Assembly (NCBI RefSeq): GCF_027531815.1
Contig: NZ_JAPZSK010000004.1
Span: 372,001-436,000, forward strand
Direction of reading: 5' to 3'
From: Gemmatimonas sp.
Lineage (GTDB): Bacteria; Gemmatimonadota; Gemmatimonadetes; Gemmatimonadales; Gemmatimonadaceae
Length of the DNA stretch: 64,000 nt
Shown: positions 1 through 8,091 of the stretch, piece by piece
Layout: the number at the start of each line of letters is the position of its first letter
How positions within the stretch are numbered: position 1 is the stretch's first letter
Notes under the pieces: generated by a model
What the model was told of the DNA's origin: nothing
Databases searched by the model: none
The model's input: the letters and a program-made list of their open reading frames with translations, nothing else
Made by a program: the position numbers and the translations under genes

Positions 1-618
1 GTGGCGCAGGGCGTGCGCGTCGATGGGGAACTGCGGACCGGGCGTACGCCGGAGCAGGCAGCGCTCATCACCAGTCTTCCCTCACCGCCCCTGGCGCGGC
101 TGGTGAGCGTGATGAACCGCGAGAGCATCAACATCTTCGCGGAGCTTCTGTATCGCAATGCCGCTCGCGGCCCGGAACGGCGTGCGGTGGGCTCCGCCGA
201 GACTGCCGGGTTCACCTTGCGCGACTTTCTCACGCGCCAGGTGGGTGCCGCGTCGGATGCCGTGACGGCGACCGACGGCAGTGGCCTCTCGGTTCTCGAC
301 CGGGTCACCCCGCGCGCCCTGGTGCAGCTGCTCGACCATGCGCATCGCGCCCCGTGGGGCAGCGCCTTCCACGCCTCGCTGCCGGTGGCGGGTGAGTCGG
401 AGTTGCTGCGCCATCGCATGCGTGCCACGCCGGCGCAGGGCAACCTGCACGCCAAAACCGGCACCACCAACGAGGTCATCGGCCTCTCCGGCTACGTCAC
501 TGCCGAGAACGGGGAGATCCTTGCCTTTGCGTTCCTCTACAACGGCAAGGACCGGTGGCATGCCCGCGAGACCATCGACGCGATGGGCCCAACGCTGGCC
601 GCCTTCGCCCGCGACTGA
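1..618 (+). CDS. dacB: D-alanyl-D-alanine carboxypeptidase/endopeptidase, PBP4 type (peptidase S13), C-terminal part
   Basis: This is the C-terminal 205 residues of a penicillin-binding protein of the PBP4/DacB type, a periplasmic enzyme that trims or cleaves peptidoglycan cross-links. The reading frame is open from the first base, so the N-terminus with the catalytic SxxK lies outside the window and the GTG at position 1 is probably not the start. Seen directly are a DGSGLS segment near residue 96, which is the SxN-loop region of S13 enzymes although the usual Asn is Asp here, and HAKTGTT near residue 150, the KTG box. It ends 9 nt from the convergent BIG2 gene. The family call is firm; whether it is mainly a carboxypeptidase or an endopeptidase cannot be told. 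Confidence 0.85.
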   Translation: MAQGVRVDGELRTGRTPEQAALITSLPSPPLARLVSVMNRESINIFAELLYRNAARGPERRAVGSAETAGFTLRDFLTRQVGAASDAVTATDGSGLSVLDRVTPRALVQLLDHAHRAPWGSAFHASLPVAGESELLRHRMRATPAQGNLHAKTGTTNEVIGLSGYVTAENGEILAFAFLYNGKDRWHARETIDAMGPTLAAFARD

Positions 619-627
619 CAGCGCGCA

Positions 628-3600
628 CTAGCGCCGTTGACGTCGCGCCACGCCGACCGGGAGCGGCCCGCGAACGAGCGTGGCCCCGGCGCGCGGCGCG
701 AGTGAGGCGGTGCGTGCCCCCGTAGCGACCCGTACGCCGGCCCGCAGCATGGCACCCGCGCTGCTCCCTGCGACCACCGTGCTGTTGTACCCCACCGCAA
801 ACGCGCCGCCGGCGCCGTTCGGGGAGCCACTCACCGACCACAGCTGGTCGGTGATGCCGCTGTTCATGGTGCTCCAGCCACTGCCGTTCCAGCGCAGGAT
901 CACGCCGCCTTCACCGGTGGCGTACACGTCATTGGGGGCAGGGCCCCACACCGACGTCAGTACCGATGATGTCGGCAGGGGGACGCTGTTCCACGTGTTG
1001 CCGGCCGTGCGGAAGGAGACCCCGGTGAGTCCCGAGTTGCCGGACCCCACGGCCAGCACGTTGGCCCCTCCGCCAGTCCACACGCCGGCCACGGTGCCCG
1101 TTGTGGGGAGTCGGAAGTCGGTCCACGCCGAGCCGTTGAAGCGCATCGCCGTGCCGTTCTCGCCCGCCACAAGAATGTCGTTGGCTGATGCCCCATGCAC
1201 GATCCAGAGCGGACTCGCCGTGGTCACGACGAGCGACCAGCTGCTGCCGTTGAAGCGCAGGACTTCCCCGTTCGAGGTCACCGCGTAGACGTTGCTCGCG
1301 TCGGTGCCCCACAGGCCGTACACATGTCCCGTGGACGGGAAGCTCATGGCGTTCCACGACGAGCCGTTCCAGCGCAGCAGCGTGCCCTCATCGCCACCCG
1401 CGAAGGCGTCGGACGCGCTCACACCCCAGACGGAATTGAGGGTGGCCGTGGTGGGCGTTGTCTGACGCGTCCACACGGAGCCATTCCATCCGTACACGAA
1501 GCCGAACTCGCCCACCGCCCACGCGTTGGACGGCGAGGTGGTCCACACGTCGATCAGGTCGGGTGCCAGGCTCACCGTTTCCCAGGTGGAGCCACTCAAG
1601 CGCATGACGCTCCCACGCTGACCGCTCGTCCACACGTTGCCGGCCGGATCGATGGATGCCCCGAAGAGGCGGGGGGCATACGGCGTGCCGACCAGCGACA
1701 GCGTACTGCCGTTCAGGGCATAGAGCCCGTCGTCGCTCGTGATGTAGAAGCGGCCGTTGTTGGCGGCACTCCCGGCCACGCTGTACAGGTCGGAGGTCAC
1801 GCCACTGATCACGCGAACCCACGACACCCCGTTCCAACGCAGCACCACGCCCGAGGCGCCCACGGCCACCGCATTGTTGGCGTTGGCCCCGTGCACCCCG
1901 TAGAGCGTTTCCGTGACGCCGGAGCTCTGCCGGCTCCACGTCGTCCCGTTCCACCGCAGCAGCTCCCCGTTGGTGCCGGCAACGAAGCCGGTGTTCCCCA
2001 GGGTCCAGACACTGTACAGCGTCTGCGTCGAGCCCGACGGCATGCTGGTCCATCCCGATCCGTTCAGGCGCAGTACGAGTCCGCCGGCACCGACGGCAAA
2101 GCCGCTGGCCGCGTCCTCGAGATGGATGCCGTTGAGGGTCTGCTGCGTCCCCGAGATCATGCGCTGCCAGCTGGTGCCATTGAACTGCACGATCACGCCG
2201 TTGGTGCCCACGGCCATGGCGCTCGACGGCCCGGTCGTGCTGACGGCCAGGAATTGCGTGCCGTGGGCGCTGCCGCGGGTGGACAGCGTCCATGCCCCGC
2301 CGCTGAGCCGGAAGACATCGCCGCGGGAATTCACGGCAAAGGCGTTCGTCGCGTCGGCGGCGTCCACCGACACCACGTCTTCATACAGGGCGCCACCCAG
2401 TCGTCCGCTGCTCCAGCTGGTGGCGAGCTGCGTGGGTGCCGCCGACACGGTGATCGCCGCGGTGGCAAAGCGGGTCGGATCGGCCACGGCAGCGACCGTC
2501 ACGGTGGCGGTGCCGCTGGCGAGCGCCGTCACGAGTCCCGCAAAGTTCACACTTGCCACGGCGGGGTTGTCGCTGCGGTAGGTGACCGCCGTGGACGCCC
2601 CGCCACTGACTTGCACGGCGGGCACAAGCTGCACGCTCTGGCCGGCCTGCACGAACGACGCGGCCGGCGTGACGGTCACGCCGAGCACGGTCTGCGCGGT
2701 GCGCACCGTGATGAGGGACGTGGCCTGGCGTGTCGTGTCGGCCGTCGAGACGGCGGTGATTGTGGCCGAGCCGGTGCTGACGCCGGTGACGACGCCGGAC
2801 GCACTCACCGTGGCCACGGCGGCGTTCGCACTGCGCCAGGTCACGGCGGTATTGGCTCCGGCGTCGGCCGACACGGCAGCGACCAGCAGGCGCGTTTCGC
2901 CTACCGCGATGGAGGCGGCCGCCGGTTCGACGGTGAGGTCACGGACGACCGGGACGACCGTCACCGTGGCGCTGCGCCGAACCATGGTATCGGCGACCGC
3001 GACAGCGGTAATTGTGGTGGTGCCCTGCGCGAGCGCGGTAACGATACCGTTGGCCGCCACCTGGGCGATGGCCGGATCACCGGCACGCCAGGTGACCGCC
3101 GTGGACACCCCCAGGTCGCCCGTCACGGTGGCGGTGAACTGGCGCGTCCCGCCAAGCACGATCGAGGCGACCGCTGGTGACACCGACACGCTGCGGACGC
3201 TCGCCTGCACCGTGATGGTGGCACTGCCGCGACGAGTGGTGTCGGCCACCGACACGGCGGTCACGGTGGTGACGCCCGGCGCCACACCGGTTACGAGCCC
3301 GGTCGACGCCACCATGGCCACTGCCGGGTCGGAGACGCGCCAGGTCACGGCGGTGCTCATGCCTTCGTCGATCTGCACGGCGGCCACCAGCTGCTGGGTC
3401 TCACCCGGCGCCAGCGTGCTGGTGCGGGGGGACACCGACACGGTGCGGGGCACGCGAACGGTCACGCTGGCCGAATCCCGCAGACCATTGAAGGCCAGTG
3501 ACCGGACACGAACGCGCGCGGTGCCAAGGCCCACCGCCACCAGGCGGCCGGAGGAGGTCACCGTCGCAATGGTGGGCGTAGCCGAACTCCACTCCACGTC

Positions 3601-4371
3601 CCGGGATTCGTTCTCGTCCACATCCACCAGCGCGGTCAGCTGCCGCTCGTCGCCGATTGTCAGATCGGCCGGCATGTCGCGGATGGTCACGCTGCGCGGG
3701 GCCGTCACGGTGACCTGCGTGCTTGCCGACACGCGCGGGTCACCGATGGCGATGGCGCGCACGGTCGCGACGCCGGTCCGGAGTCCCGTCAGCACGCCGG
3801 AGGAGACGGAGGCGATGGAGGGATCGGCGCTTTCCCACCGGATGGCCGTTGCGGCCCCGGCATCGGCGTCGAGCGTGGGGGTGAGCGTGGCGCTGGACCC
3901 GGTTCGTAGCTGCACGGTGGCCGGCAAGGCGATGCCGCGCACGATGCTCACCTGCACGACCAGCTCCTGTGTGGCGGCACCGCTCGTGGCCCGAACGGTG
4001 GTACGGCCCGGTGCGCGCGCGGTGATGATGGCGGTGCGCCCGGCCCCCGATACGTCGGCCACGGTGATGTCGTCGCTGCTCCAGTTCACGGCGGCGTTCG
4101 GCAACATCGTGCCGGCCGCATCGCGCACAATGGCGGTGACGTTCTCGGTTGCCCCGACCGCACCCAGCCCCACCGTTGCGGCCGACAGGTCGATGCGCGT
4201 TGCCACCGCGGGAGGCGTGCCGCCTCCTGTTCCGTTGCCGGAGACACCCGTCACATCGGTCGGTGCGGTGCACGACGCGGTGAGGACGAGGGCCAGCATC
4301 GTGGTGCCGCGCAACCGGGAGCGGGTGGCGAACGAACGAACGGCGGCGAAGCAGTCGGGAATCGTGCGCAT
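628..4371 (-). CDS. Large secreted lipoprotein with about seven BIG2 Ig-like domains and a C-terminal WNG-repeat propeller-like region
   Basis: A 1247-residue predicted surface or periplasmic protein. The N-terminus has a basic stretch, a hydrophobic run and an LTASC lipobox around residue 34, so it is probably a lipoprotein. Residues of roughly 50 to 640 hold seven Ig-like repeats of about 85 residues, each with the BIG2 pattern (TAVTWRSxxxAVAxVxxxGxVTxxxxGxATITA). Residues of about 660 to 1190 hold a second array of about a dozen repeats of 40 to 45 residues built on a V(A/Y)AVGxxGxxLRWNGSxW pattern, which looks like blades of a beta-propeller. BIG2 domains are common in adhesins and surface proteins. 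No catalytic motif was seen, so its partner or ligand is unknown. The start is the first ATG of the frame; a clear Shine-Dalgarno site is lacking. Confidence 0.8.
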   Translation of the reverse strand: MRTIPDCFAAVRSFATRSRLRGTTMLALVLTASCTAPTDVTGVSGNGTGGGTPPAVATRIDLSAATVGLGAVGATENVTAIVRDAAGTMLPNAAVNWSSDDITVADVSGAGRTAIITARAPGRTTVRATSGAATQELVVQVSIVRGIALPATVQLRTGSSATLTPTLDADAGAATAIRWESADPSIASVSSGVLTGLRTGVATVRAIAIGDPRVSASTQVTVTAPRSVTIRDMPADLTIGDERQLTALVDVDENESRDVEWSSATPTIATVTSSGRLVAVGLGTARVRVRSLAFNGLRDSASVTVRVPRTVSVSPRTSTLAPGETQQLVAAVQIDEGMSTAVTWRVSDPAVAMVASTGLVTGVAPGVTTVTAVSVADTTRRGSATITVQASVRSVSVSPAVASIVLGGTRQFTATVTGDLGVSTAVTWRAGDPAIAQVAANGIVTALAQGTTTITAVAVADTMVRRSATVTVVPVVRDLTVEPAAASIAVGETRLLVAAVSADAGANTAVTWRSANAAVATVSASGVVTGVSTGSATITAVSTADTTRQATSLITVRTAQTVLGVTVTPAASFVQAGQSVQLVPAVQVSGGASTAVTYRSDNPAVASVNFAGLVTALASGTATVTVAAVADPTRFATAAITVSAAPTQLATSWSSGRLGGALYEDVVSVDAADATNAFAVNSRGDVFRLSGGAWTLSTRGSAHGTQFLAVSTTGPSSAMAVGTNGVIVQFNGTSWQRMISGTQQTLNGIHLEDAASGFAVGAGGLVLRLNGSGWTSMPSGSTQTLYSVWTLGNTGFVAGTNGELLRWNGTTWSRQSSGVTETLYGVHGANANNAVAVGASGVVLRWNGVSWVRVISGVTSDLYSVAGSAANNGRFYITSDDGLYALNGSTLSLVGTPYAPRLFGASIDPAGNVWTSGQRGSVMRLSGSTWETVSLAPDLIDVWTTSPSNAWAVGEFGFVYGWNGSVWTRQTTPTTATLNSVWGVSASDAFAGGDEGTLLRWNGSSWNAMSFPSTGHVYGLWGTDASNVYAVTSNGEVLRFNGSSWSLVVTTASPLWIVHGASANDILVAGENGTAMRFNGSAWTDFRLPTTGTVAGVWTGGGANVLAVGSGNSGLTGVSFRTAGNTWNSVPLPTSSVLTSVWGPAPNDVYATGEGGVILRWNGSGWSTMNSGITDQLWSVSGSPNGAGGAFAVGYNSTVVAGSSAGAMLRAGVRVATGARTASLAPRAGATLVRGPLPVGVARRQRR

Positions 4372-4400
4372 CGAATCAGGTCAGTAGGGACACGTGATGT

Positions 4401-4418
4401 TTGCTCAAGGACGAGCAA
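4401..4418. repeat. Small inverted repeat upstream of the BIG2 lipoprotein gene
   Basis: TTGCTC and GAGCAA form perfect 6-nt arms around a 6-nt centre, about 30 nt before the start of the minus-strand BIG2 gene and downstream of the aspartase gene. It could be an operator or a weak hairpin. Nothing else was recognised in this 126-nt gap. Confidence 0.3.
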
Positions 4419-4497
4419 GTCACAGTGGAGCTACACCCATCACACACCGGATCGGTGACGCCGCTCACGTTCCCCGCATCACCGCGCCGCCACGCAT

Positions 4498-6399
4498 TCA
4501 CGGCGTGGGACGAACCGCCGCAAACTCCTGCGTGAAACGCGGCGCGGTCATGGCTTCGGGGTCGAGAATCGCGTCGAGCTGCGCTCTCGAGAGGAGGCCG
4601 CGTTCGAGGACGATTTCGAACACGCCACGTCCACTGGCAAGCGCACTGCGGGCTACGTCGGTTGCCTGCTCGTAACCGATCACCGGCACCAACGCCGTCA
4701 CGATGCCGATGGAGTGCTCTACAAAATGCCGCATCCGATCGACGTTCGGCGTGATTCCGGTCACACAGCGTTCACGAAGCACCGTGCAGGCGTTGCGAAG
4801 CATGTCGATGCCGCGGAGCAGCCGATACGCGATCACCGGTTCGAAGGCGTTGAGCTGCAACTGACCGGCTTCCGCCGCCATGGTCACGGTCACGTCACCG
4901 CCAATCACGTCGAAACACACCTGATTCACCACTTCGGGGATCACGGGGTTGACCTTGCCCGGCATGATCGATGATCCCGGTTGCATCGCCGGCAGGTTGA
5001 TCTCGCCGAAACCGGCACGCGGCCCCGACGAGAGCAGGCGCAGGTCATTGCAGATCTTCGAGAGCTTGGTCGCCGTGCGCTTCATGACGCCCGACAGCTG
5101 CACGAACGCCCCCGTGTCGCTGGTGGCCTCCACCAGATCGGGGGCCGTGATGACCGGCACCCCCGACACGGCGGTCAGGTGCGCGGCCACGAGCTCCGCG
5201 TATCCCGGCGGGGCATTGATGCCGGTGCCGATGGCGGTGGCGCCCAGATTGATCTCGCGGATGAGACCCTGCGCCTCAGCCAACCGGTCCACATCCTCAC
5301 GCAGCGTATTCGCAAAGGCCATGAACTCCTGCCCCAACGTCATCGGCACGGCATCCTGCATCTGGGTGCGCCCCATCTTCAGGAGTGGCGCGAACTCCCG
5401 CCCCTTTTCGGCGAAGGCGTCGGCCAGCCGCCCCAACTCGTCGCGAAAGGTTGCCAGGTTACGGTGCAGGGCGAGGCGCACCGCCGTGGGGTACACGTCA
5501 TTGGTCGACTGCGAGAGGTTCACGTGGTCATTGGGACTGACCACGTGATACCTGCCCCGCACCTCGTTGCGCAGTTCGAGCGCGCGGTTGGCGATGACTT
5601 CGTTGGCGTTCATGTTGGTGCTCGTGCCGGCCCCGCCCTGGATCATGTCCACGAGGAAGTGCTCGTGATGGCGACCGGCCCGGATCTCGCGCGCCGCGCG
5701 CACGATCAGCTCCGCCGTCATGTCGTCCAGCAGCCCCAGTTCGCGATTGGTCTGCGCGGCTGCCTCCTTGACCGCCGCCAGCGCCTCGATGAGCACCGGG
5801 AACTCACGCAGCGGAATCCCCGTGATGGGGAAGTTCTCCAGCGCTCGCAGGGTCTGCACGCCGTAGAGTGCTTCGAACGGGACCTCCCGCTCGCCCAGCA
5901 GGTCGTGCTCCACCCGCGTGCGGTTGCCGCCGAAGCCCAGCGTGCGGCCGCGACCGACCAGCGTGGCGTCCGCGCGTCGGAGGCGGGCGGAGATGGCCCG
6001 TGCCGCCCGCGCGACCAGCGCGGCGTACAACTGGGGGGCTTCGCGGGTGATCTCGTCCAGCTGGGCCCGGGTAACCATGACGCAGTGGCCCGGCATGATG
6101 ACGCGGGCCGTGGTGCCATGATTGCTGTCGTCGAGCAGCAGTCCTTCCCCCACCGCTTCCCCCGCACCGAGGGTCACCAGGCGAACGGTACGCCCATCGG
6201 CCGCCTTCTCGACGGCCACGGCACCGTTCAACAGCACGGCAAACCGCTGCCGAGGCTCTCCTTCGTTGAAGATCGTGGCGTCGGCGTCGAGGACCGTCGG
6301 CGTCACATGGCGGGAGAGCTTCCAGAGGTGGGCGTCGCTGAAGCCGTCGAGAAAAGCAGTGGCGCGCAGCTGATCGGCGATTTCGGCCGGTGTGTACAT
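4498..6399 (-). CDS. aspA: Aspartate ammonia-lyase with an N-terminal cyclic-nucleotide-binding-like domain
   Basis: The C-terminal ~470 residues are an aspartase of the fumarase/aspartase superfamily, which converts L-aspartate to fumarate and ammonia. Visible landmarks are GAGTSTNMNANEV, the TNDVYPTA segment and the signature GSSIMPGKVNPVIPE with the catalytic loop serine. In front of it, residues 1 to about 150 form a cNMP-binding-type beta roll (IFNEGEP, then a GEGLLLDD phosphate-cassette-like stretch). The cassette Arg that normally contacts the cyclic phosphate is not obvious (NHGTTARV instead of PRTATV), so ligand binding may be altered or lost. At 633 residues it is about 160 longer than ordinary aspartases. 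I chose the ATG giving MYTPAEIADQL because the domain starts there; longer in-frame starts exist with composition unlike protein. The divergent gene starts 157 nt away. Confidence 0.9.
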   Translation of the reverse strand: MYTPAEIADQLRATAFLDGFSDAHLWKLSRHVTPTVLDADATIFNEGEPRQRFAVLLNGAVAVEKAADGRTVRLVTLGAGEAVGEGLLLDDSNHGTTARVIMPGHCVMVTRAQLDEITREAPQLYAALVARAARAISARLRRADATLVGRGRTLGFGGNRTRVEHDLLGEREVPFEALYGVQTLRALENFPITGIPLREFPVLIEALAAVKEAAAQTNRELGLLDDMTAELIVRAAREIRAGRHHEHFLVDMIQGGAGTSTNMNANEVIANRALELRNEVRGRYHVVSPNDHVNLSQSTNDVYPTAVRLALHRNLATFRDELGRLADAFAEKGREFAPLLKMGRTQMQDAVPMTLGQEFMAFANTLREDVDRLAEAQGLIREINLGATAIGTGINAPPGYAELVAAHLTAVSGVPVITAPDLVEATSDTGAFVQLSGVMKRTATKLSKICNDLRLLSSGPRAGFGEINLPAMQPGSSIMPGKVNPVIPEVVNQVCFDVIGGDVTVTMAAEAGQLQLNAFEPVIAYRLLRGIDMLRNACTVLRERCVTGITPNVDRMRHFVEHSIGIVTALVPVIGYEQATDVARSALASGRGVFEIVLERGLLSRAQLDAILDPEAMTAPRFTQEFAAVRPTP

Positions 6400-6556
6400 G
6401 GGGGCTGGTAGGCAGGCGGTGGGAGTGGCGGGGCGGTGGGCCCCGGCCGTGGGGAGGCAGACGGCTGCGATGGGCTCTCGCCACGGCCACCCGATTCGAC
6501 TAACGTCGGCAGGGTACATACCACGCTGCATGCTGCCCCTGTTCCGGAGCCTCGCC

Positions 6557-7594
6557 ATGACCTGGTCTCGCCGCGAATTCCTCGAGCGTTCGGCTGCGTT
6601 GTCTGCGGCTGGGTTCCTCCCCCGGCTGCCGGACGCCTGGGATGCCCCGGCGCCCGGGGCGGTCACGCCGTTCCGCGGGCGTCCGTGCGTGGTCTCGTCA
6701 TCCAACGGCCTTCGTGGCGTCCAGGTGGCCTACGACCGGATGGTGGCCGGTGCTGACCCGCTCGACGCCGCCATTGCCGGGGTCAACATCCAGGAGCTCG
6801 ATCCGGACGATCAGTCGGTCGGGCTGGGTGGGCTGCCCAATGAGGAAGGGGTCGTGCAGCTCGACGCCTCCTGCATGCACGGGCCGACCCGGCGCGCTGG
6901 CGCGGTGGCGTGCATCGAAGGCATTGCCACGCCGTCGCTCGTGGCCAAGGCCGTGATGGACTACACCGACCACGTGATGCTGGTGGGCGAGGGCGCGGGG
7001 CGGTTTGCCAGGGCAATGGGGTTCAAGGAGCAGAACCTGCTCACCGAAAAGTCGCGCCAGGACTGGATGCGGTGGAAGTCTCGGCTCAACCCCAACGATG
7101 CGTGGCTGGACCACAGCGACGACATCCGCATCAAGTTCACGACCGGCACGATCAACATGAATGCCGTGAATGCTGCCGGGGACATCGGCTCGGTCACGAC
7201 CACCAGCGGCATGGCGTGGAAGATCCCCGGGCGGGTCGGCGACTCGCCGATCGTGGGGGCCGGGCAGTACTGCGACAACACGGTGGGGGCTGCCGGCAGC
7301 ACGGGTCGCGGCGAGGCGAACATCAAGACCTGCGCGTCGTTTCTGGTCGTGGAGTTCATGCGACAGGGGATGGCGCCGCAGCAGGCGTGTCTCAAGGTGC
7401 TGGAGCGCGTGGTGGCGATGACGGAGCCGCGCCTGCTGGGCGCCGGGGGGCGTCCGCGGTTCGACCTCGAGTTCTACGCCGTCACCAAGGCTGGCGACTT
7501 CGGCGGCGCGACGCTGTACTCCGGCGGCCGGTTCGCGGTGTGCGACGAGCGCGGGGCGCGGCTCGAGGAGGCGGCGTACCTGTACCGGCGATAG
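6557..7594 (+). CDS. N4-(beta-N-acetylglucosaminyl)-L-asparaginase-like Ntn hydrolase, Tat-exported
   Basis: A 345-residue member of the glycosylasparaginase family (Ntn hydrolases, peptidase T2). These are made as a precursor that cleaves itself before a threonine, which becomes the nucleophile. The expected nucleophile is Thr198 in TTGTINMNA, and the following TTSGMAWKIPGRVGDSPI and GAGQYCDNTVGAAG match the substrate-binding segment of lysosomal aspartylglucosaminidase. The N-terminus SRREFLERSAALSAAGF is a twin-arginine signal, so folded protein should be exported. The ATG at 6557 is preceded by GGAG at 7 nt spacing, better than the ATG at 6530. The natural substrate may be glycoasparagine or another beta-aspartyl compound. 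The gene is followed by a palindromic repeat element, not a recognisable terminator. Confidence 0.85.
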   Translation: MTWSRREFLERSAALSAAGFLPRLPDAWDAPAPGAVTPFRGRPCVVSSSNGLRGVQVAYDRMVAGADPLDAAIAGVNIQELDPDDQSVGLGGLPNEEGVVQLDASCMHGPTRRAGAVACIEGIATPSLVAKAVMDYTDHVMLVGEGAGRFARAMGFKEQNLLTEKSRQDWMRWKSRLNPNDAWLDHSDDIRIKFTTGTINMNAVNAAGDIGSVTTTSGMAWKIPGRVGDSPIVGAGQYCDNTVGAAGSTGRGEANIKTCASFLVVEFMRQGMAPQQACLKVLERVVAMTEPRLLGAGGRPRFDLEFYAVTKAGDFGGATLYSGGRFAVCDERGARLEEAAYLYRR

Positions 7595-7631
7595 TCGCCC
7601 ATCCGGCGACGGGGAACTACGCGGGGGACTG

Positions 7632-7714
7632 CGCGCGATCGACTACGCGTTGGCGGGGACGCGTTGGCGCCAACGTTTCGGCACCCACGCGTTGGCAGGA
7701 ACGCGGAGGGGCGC
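7632..7714 (+). repeat. Left arm of element A
   Basis: 83 nt that are the reverse complement of 7964-8046 with three mismatches by eye (near 7644, 7699 and 7709). It contains ACGCGTTGGC-type units and a short internal palindrome GTTGGCGCCAAC. Confidence 0.85.
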
Positions 7715-7790
7715 CGGCGCCGACGCGTGCACGAACGCGTGGCGACAACGCGGGTCTGGGTTGGGGGCGCGGCGGGCTGCGCCCGCGCGG

Positions 7791-7826
7791 GGCGTGGTTG
7801 TGGGCGTGGTTGTGGGCGTGGTTGGG
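7791..7826. repeat. Tandem 12-mer (three copies) in element A core
   Basis: GGCGTGGTTGTG occurs three times in tandem, the last copy with one change. The right inner part of element B contains a related 12-mer (CGCGTGGTTGCC). Confidence 0.7.
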
Positions 7827-7837
7827 GCGTGGGGGCG

Positions 7838-7881
<44 letters not shown>

Positions 7882-7963
7882 AGCGACCGGCGAAGCCCAG
7901 TCGCCCGCGTTGTTCCCGCGTCGTTTTCGCGTCGTTTTCGCGTCGTTGCCCGCGTGGGTGCCC

Positions 7964-8046
7964 GCGCCTCTCCGCGTTTCTGCCAACGCGTGGGTGCCGA
8001 AACGTTGGCGCCAACGCGTCCCCGCCAACGCGTGGTCGATCGCGCG
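7964..8046 (-). repeat. Right arm of element A
   Basis: Inverted partner of 7632-7714. It ends about 30 nt before the putative leuS -10 box, so the element lies directly against the leuS promoter. Confidence 0.85.
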
Positions 8047-8078
8047 GGGTGCATCGCGTCGTTCGACCCCGACCCCGC

Positions 8079-8084
8079 TAGATT
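8079..8084 (+). promoter_or_regulatory. Putative -10 box of a leaderless leuS promoter (TAGATT)
   Basis: TAGATT ends 7 nt before the leuS ATG, which would place the transcription start at or next to the start codon. No -35 hexamer is evident and no Shine-Dalgarno site is present. It belongs to a set of similar boxes in this window. Confidence 0.45.
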
Positions 8085-8091
8085 ACGCGGG

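Noticed and set aside
1195..3180. 661-codon open frame on the plus strand opposite the BIG2 gene
   Set aside because: It is antisense to a gene with clear repeats and has an Arg/His/Gly-rich composition typical of GC-rich shadow frames.
8050..8080. tRNA-like T-arm sequence (GTTCGACCCC)
   Set aside because: No acceptor stem, anticodon arm or CCA context could be matched around it.
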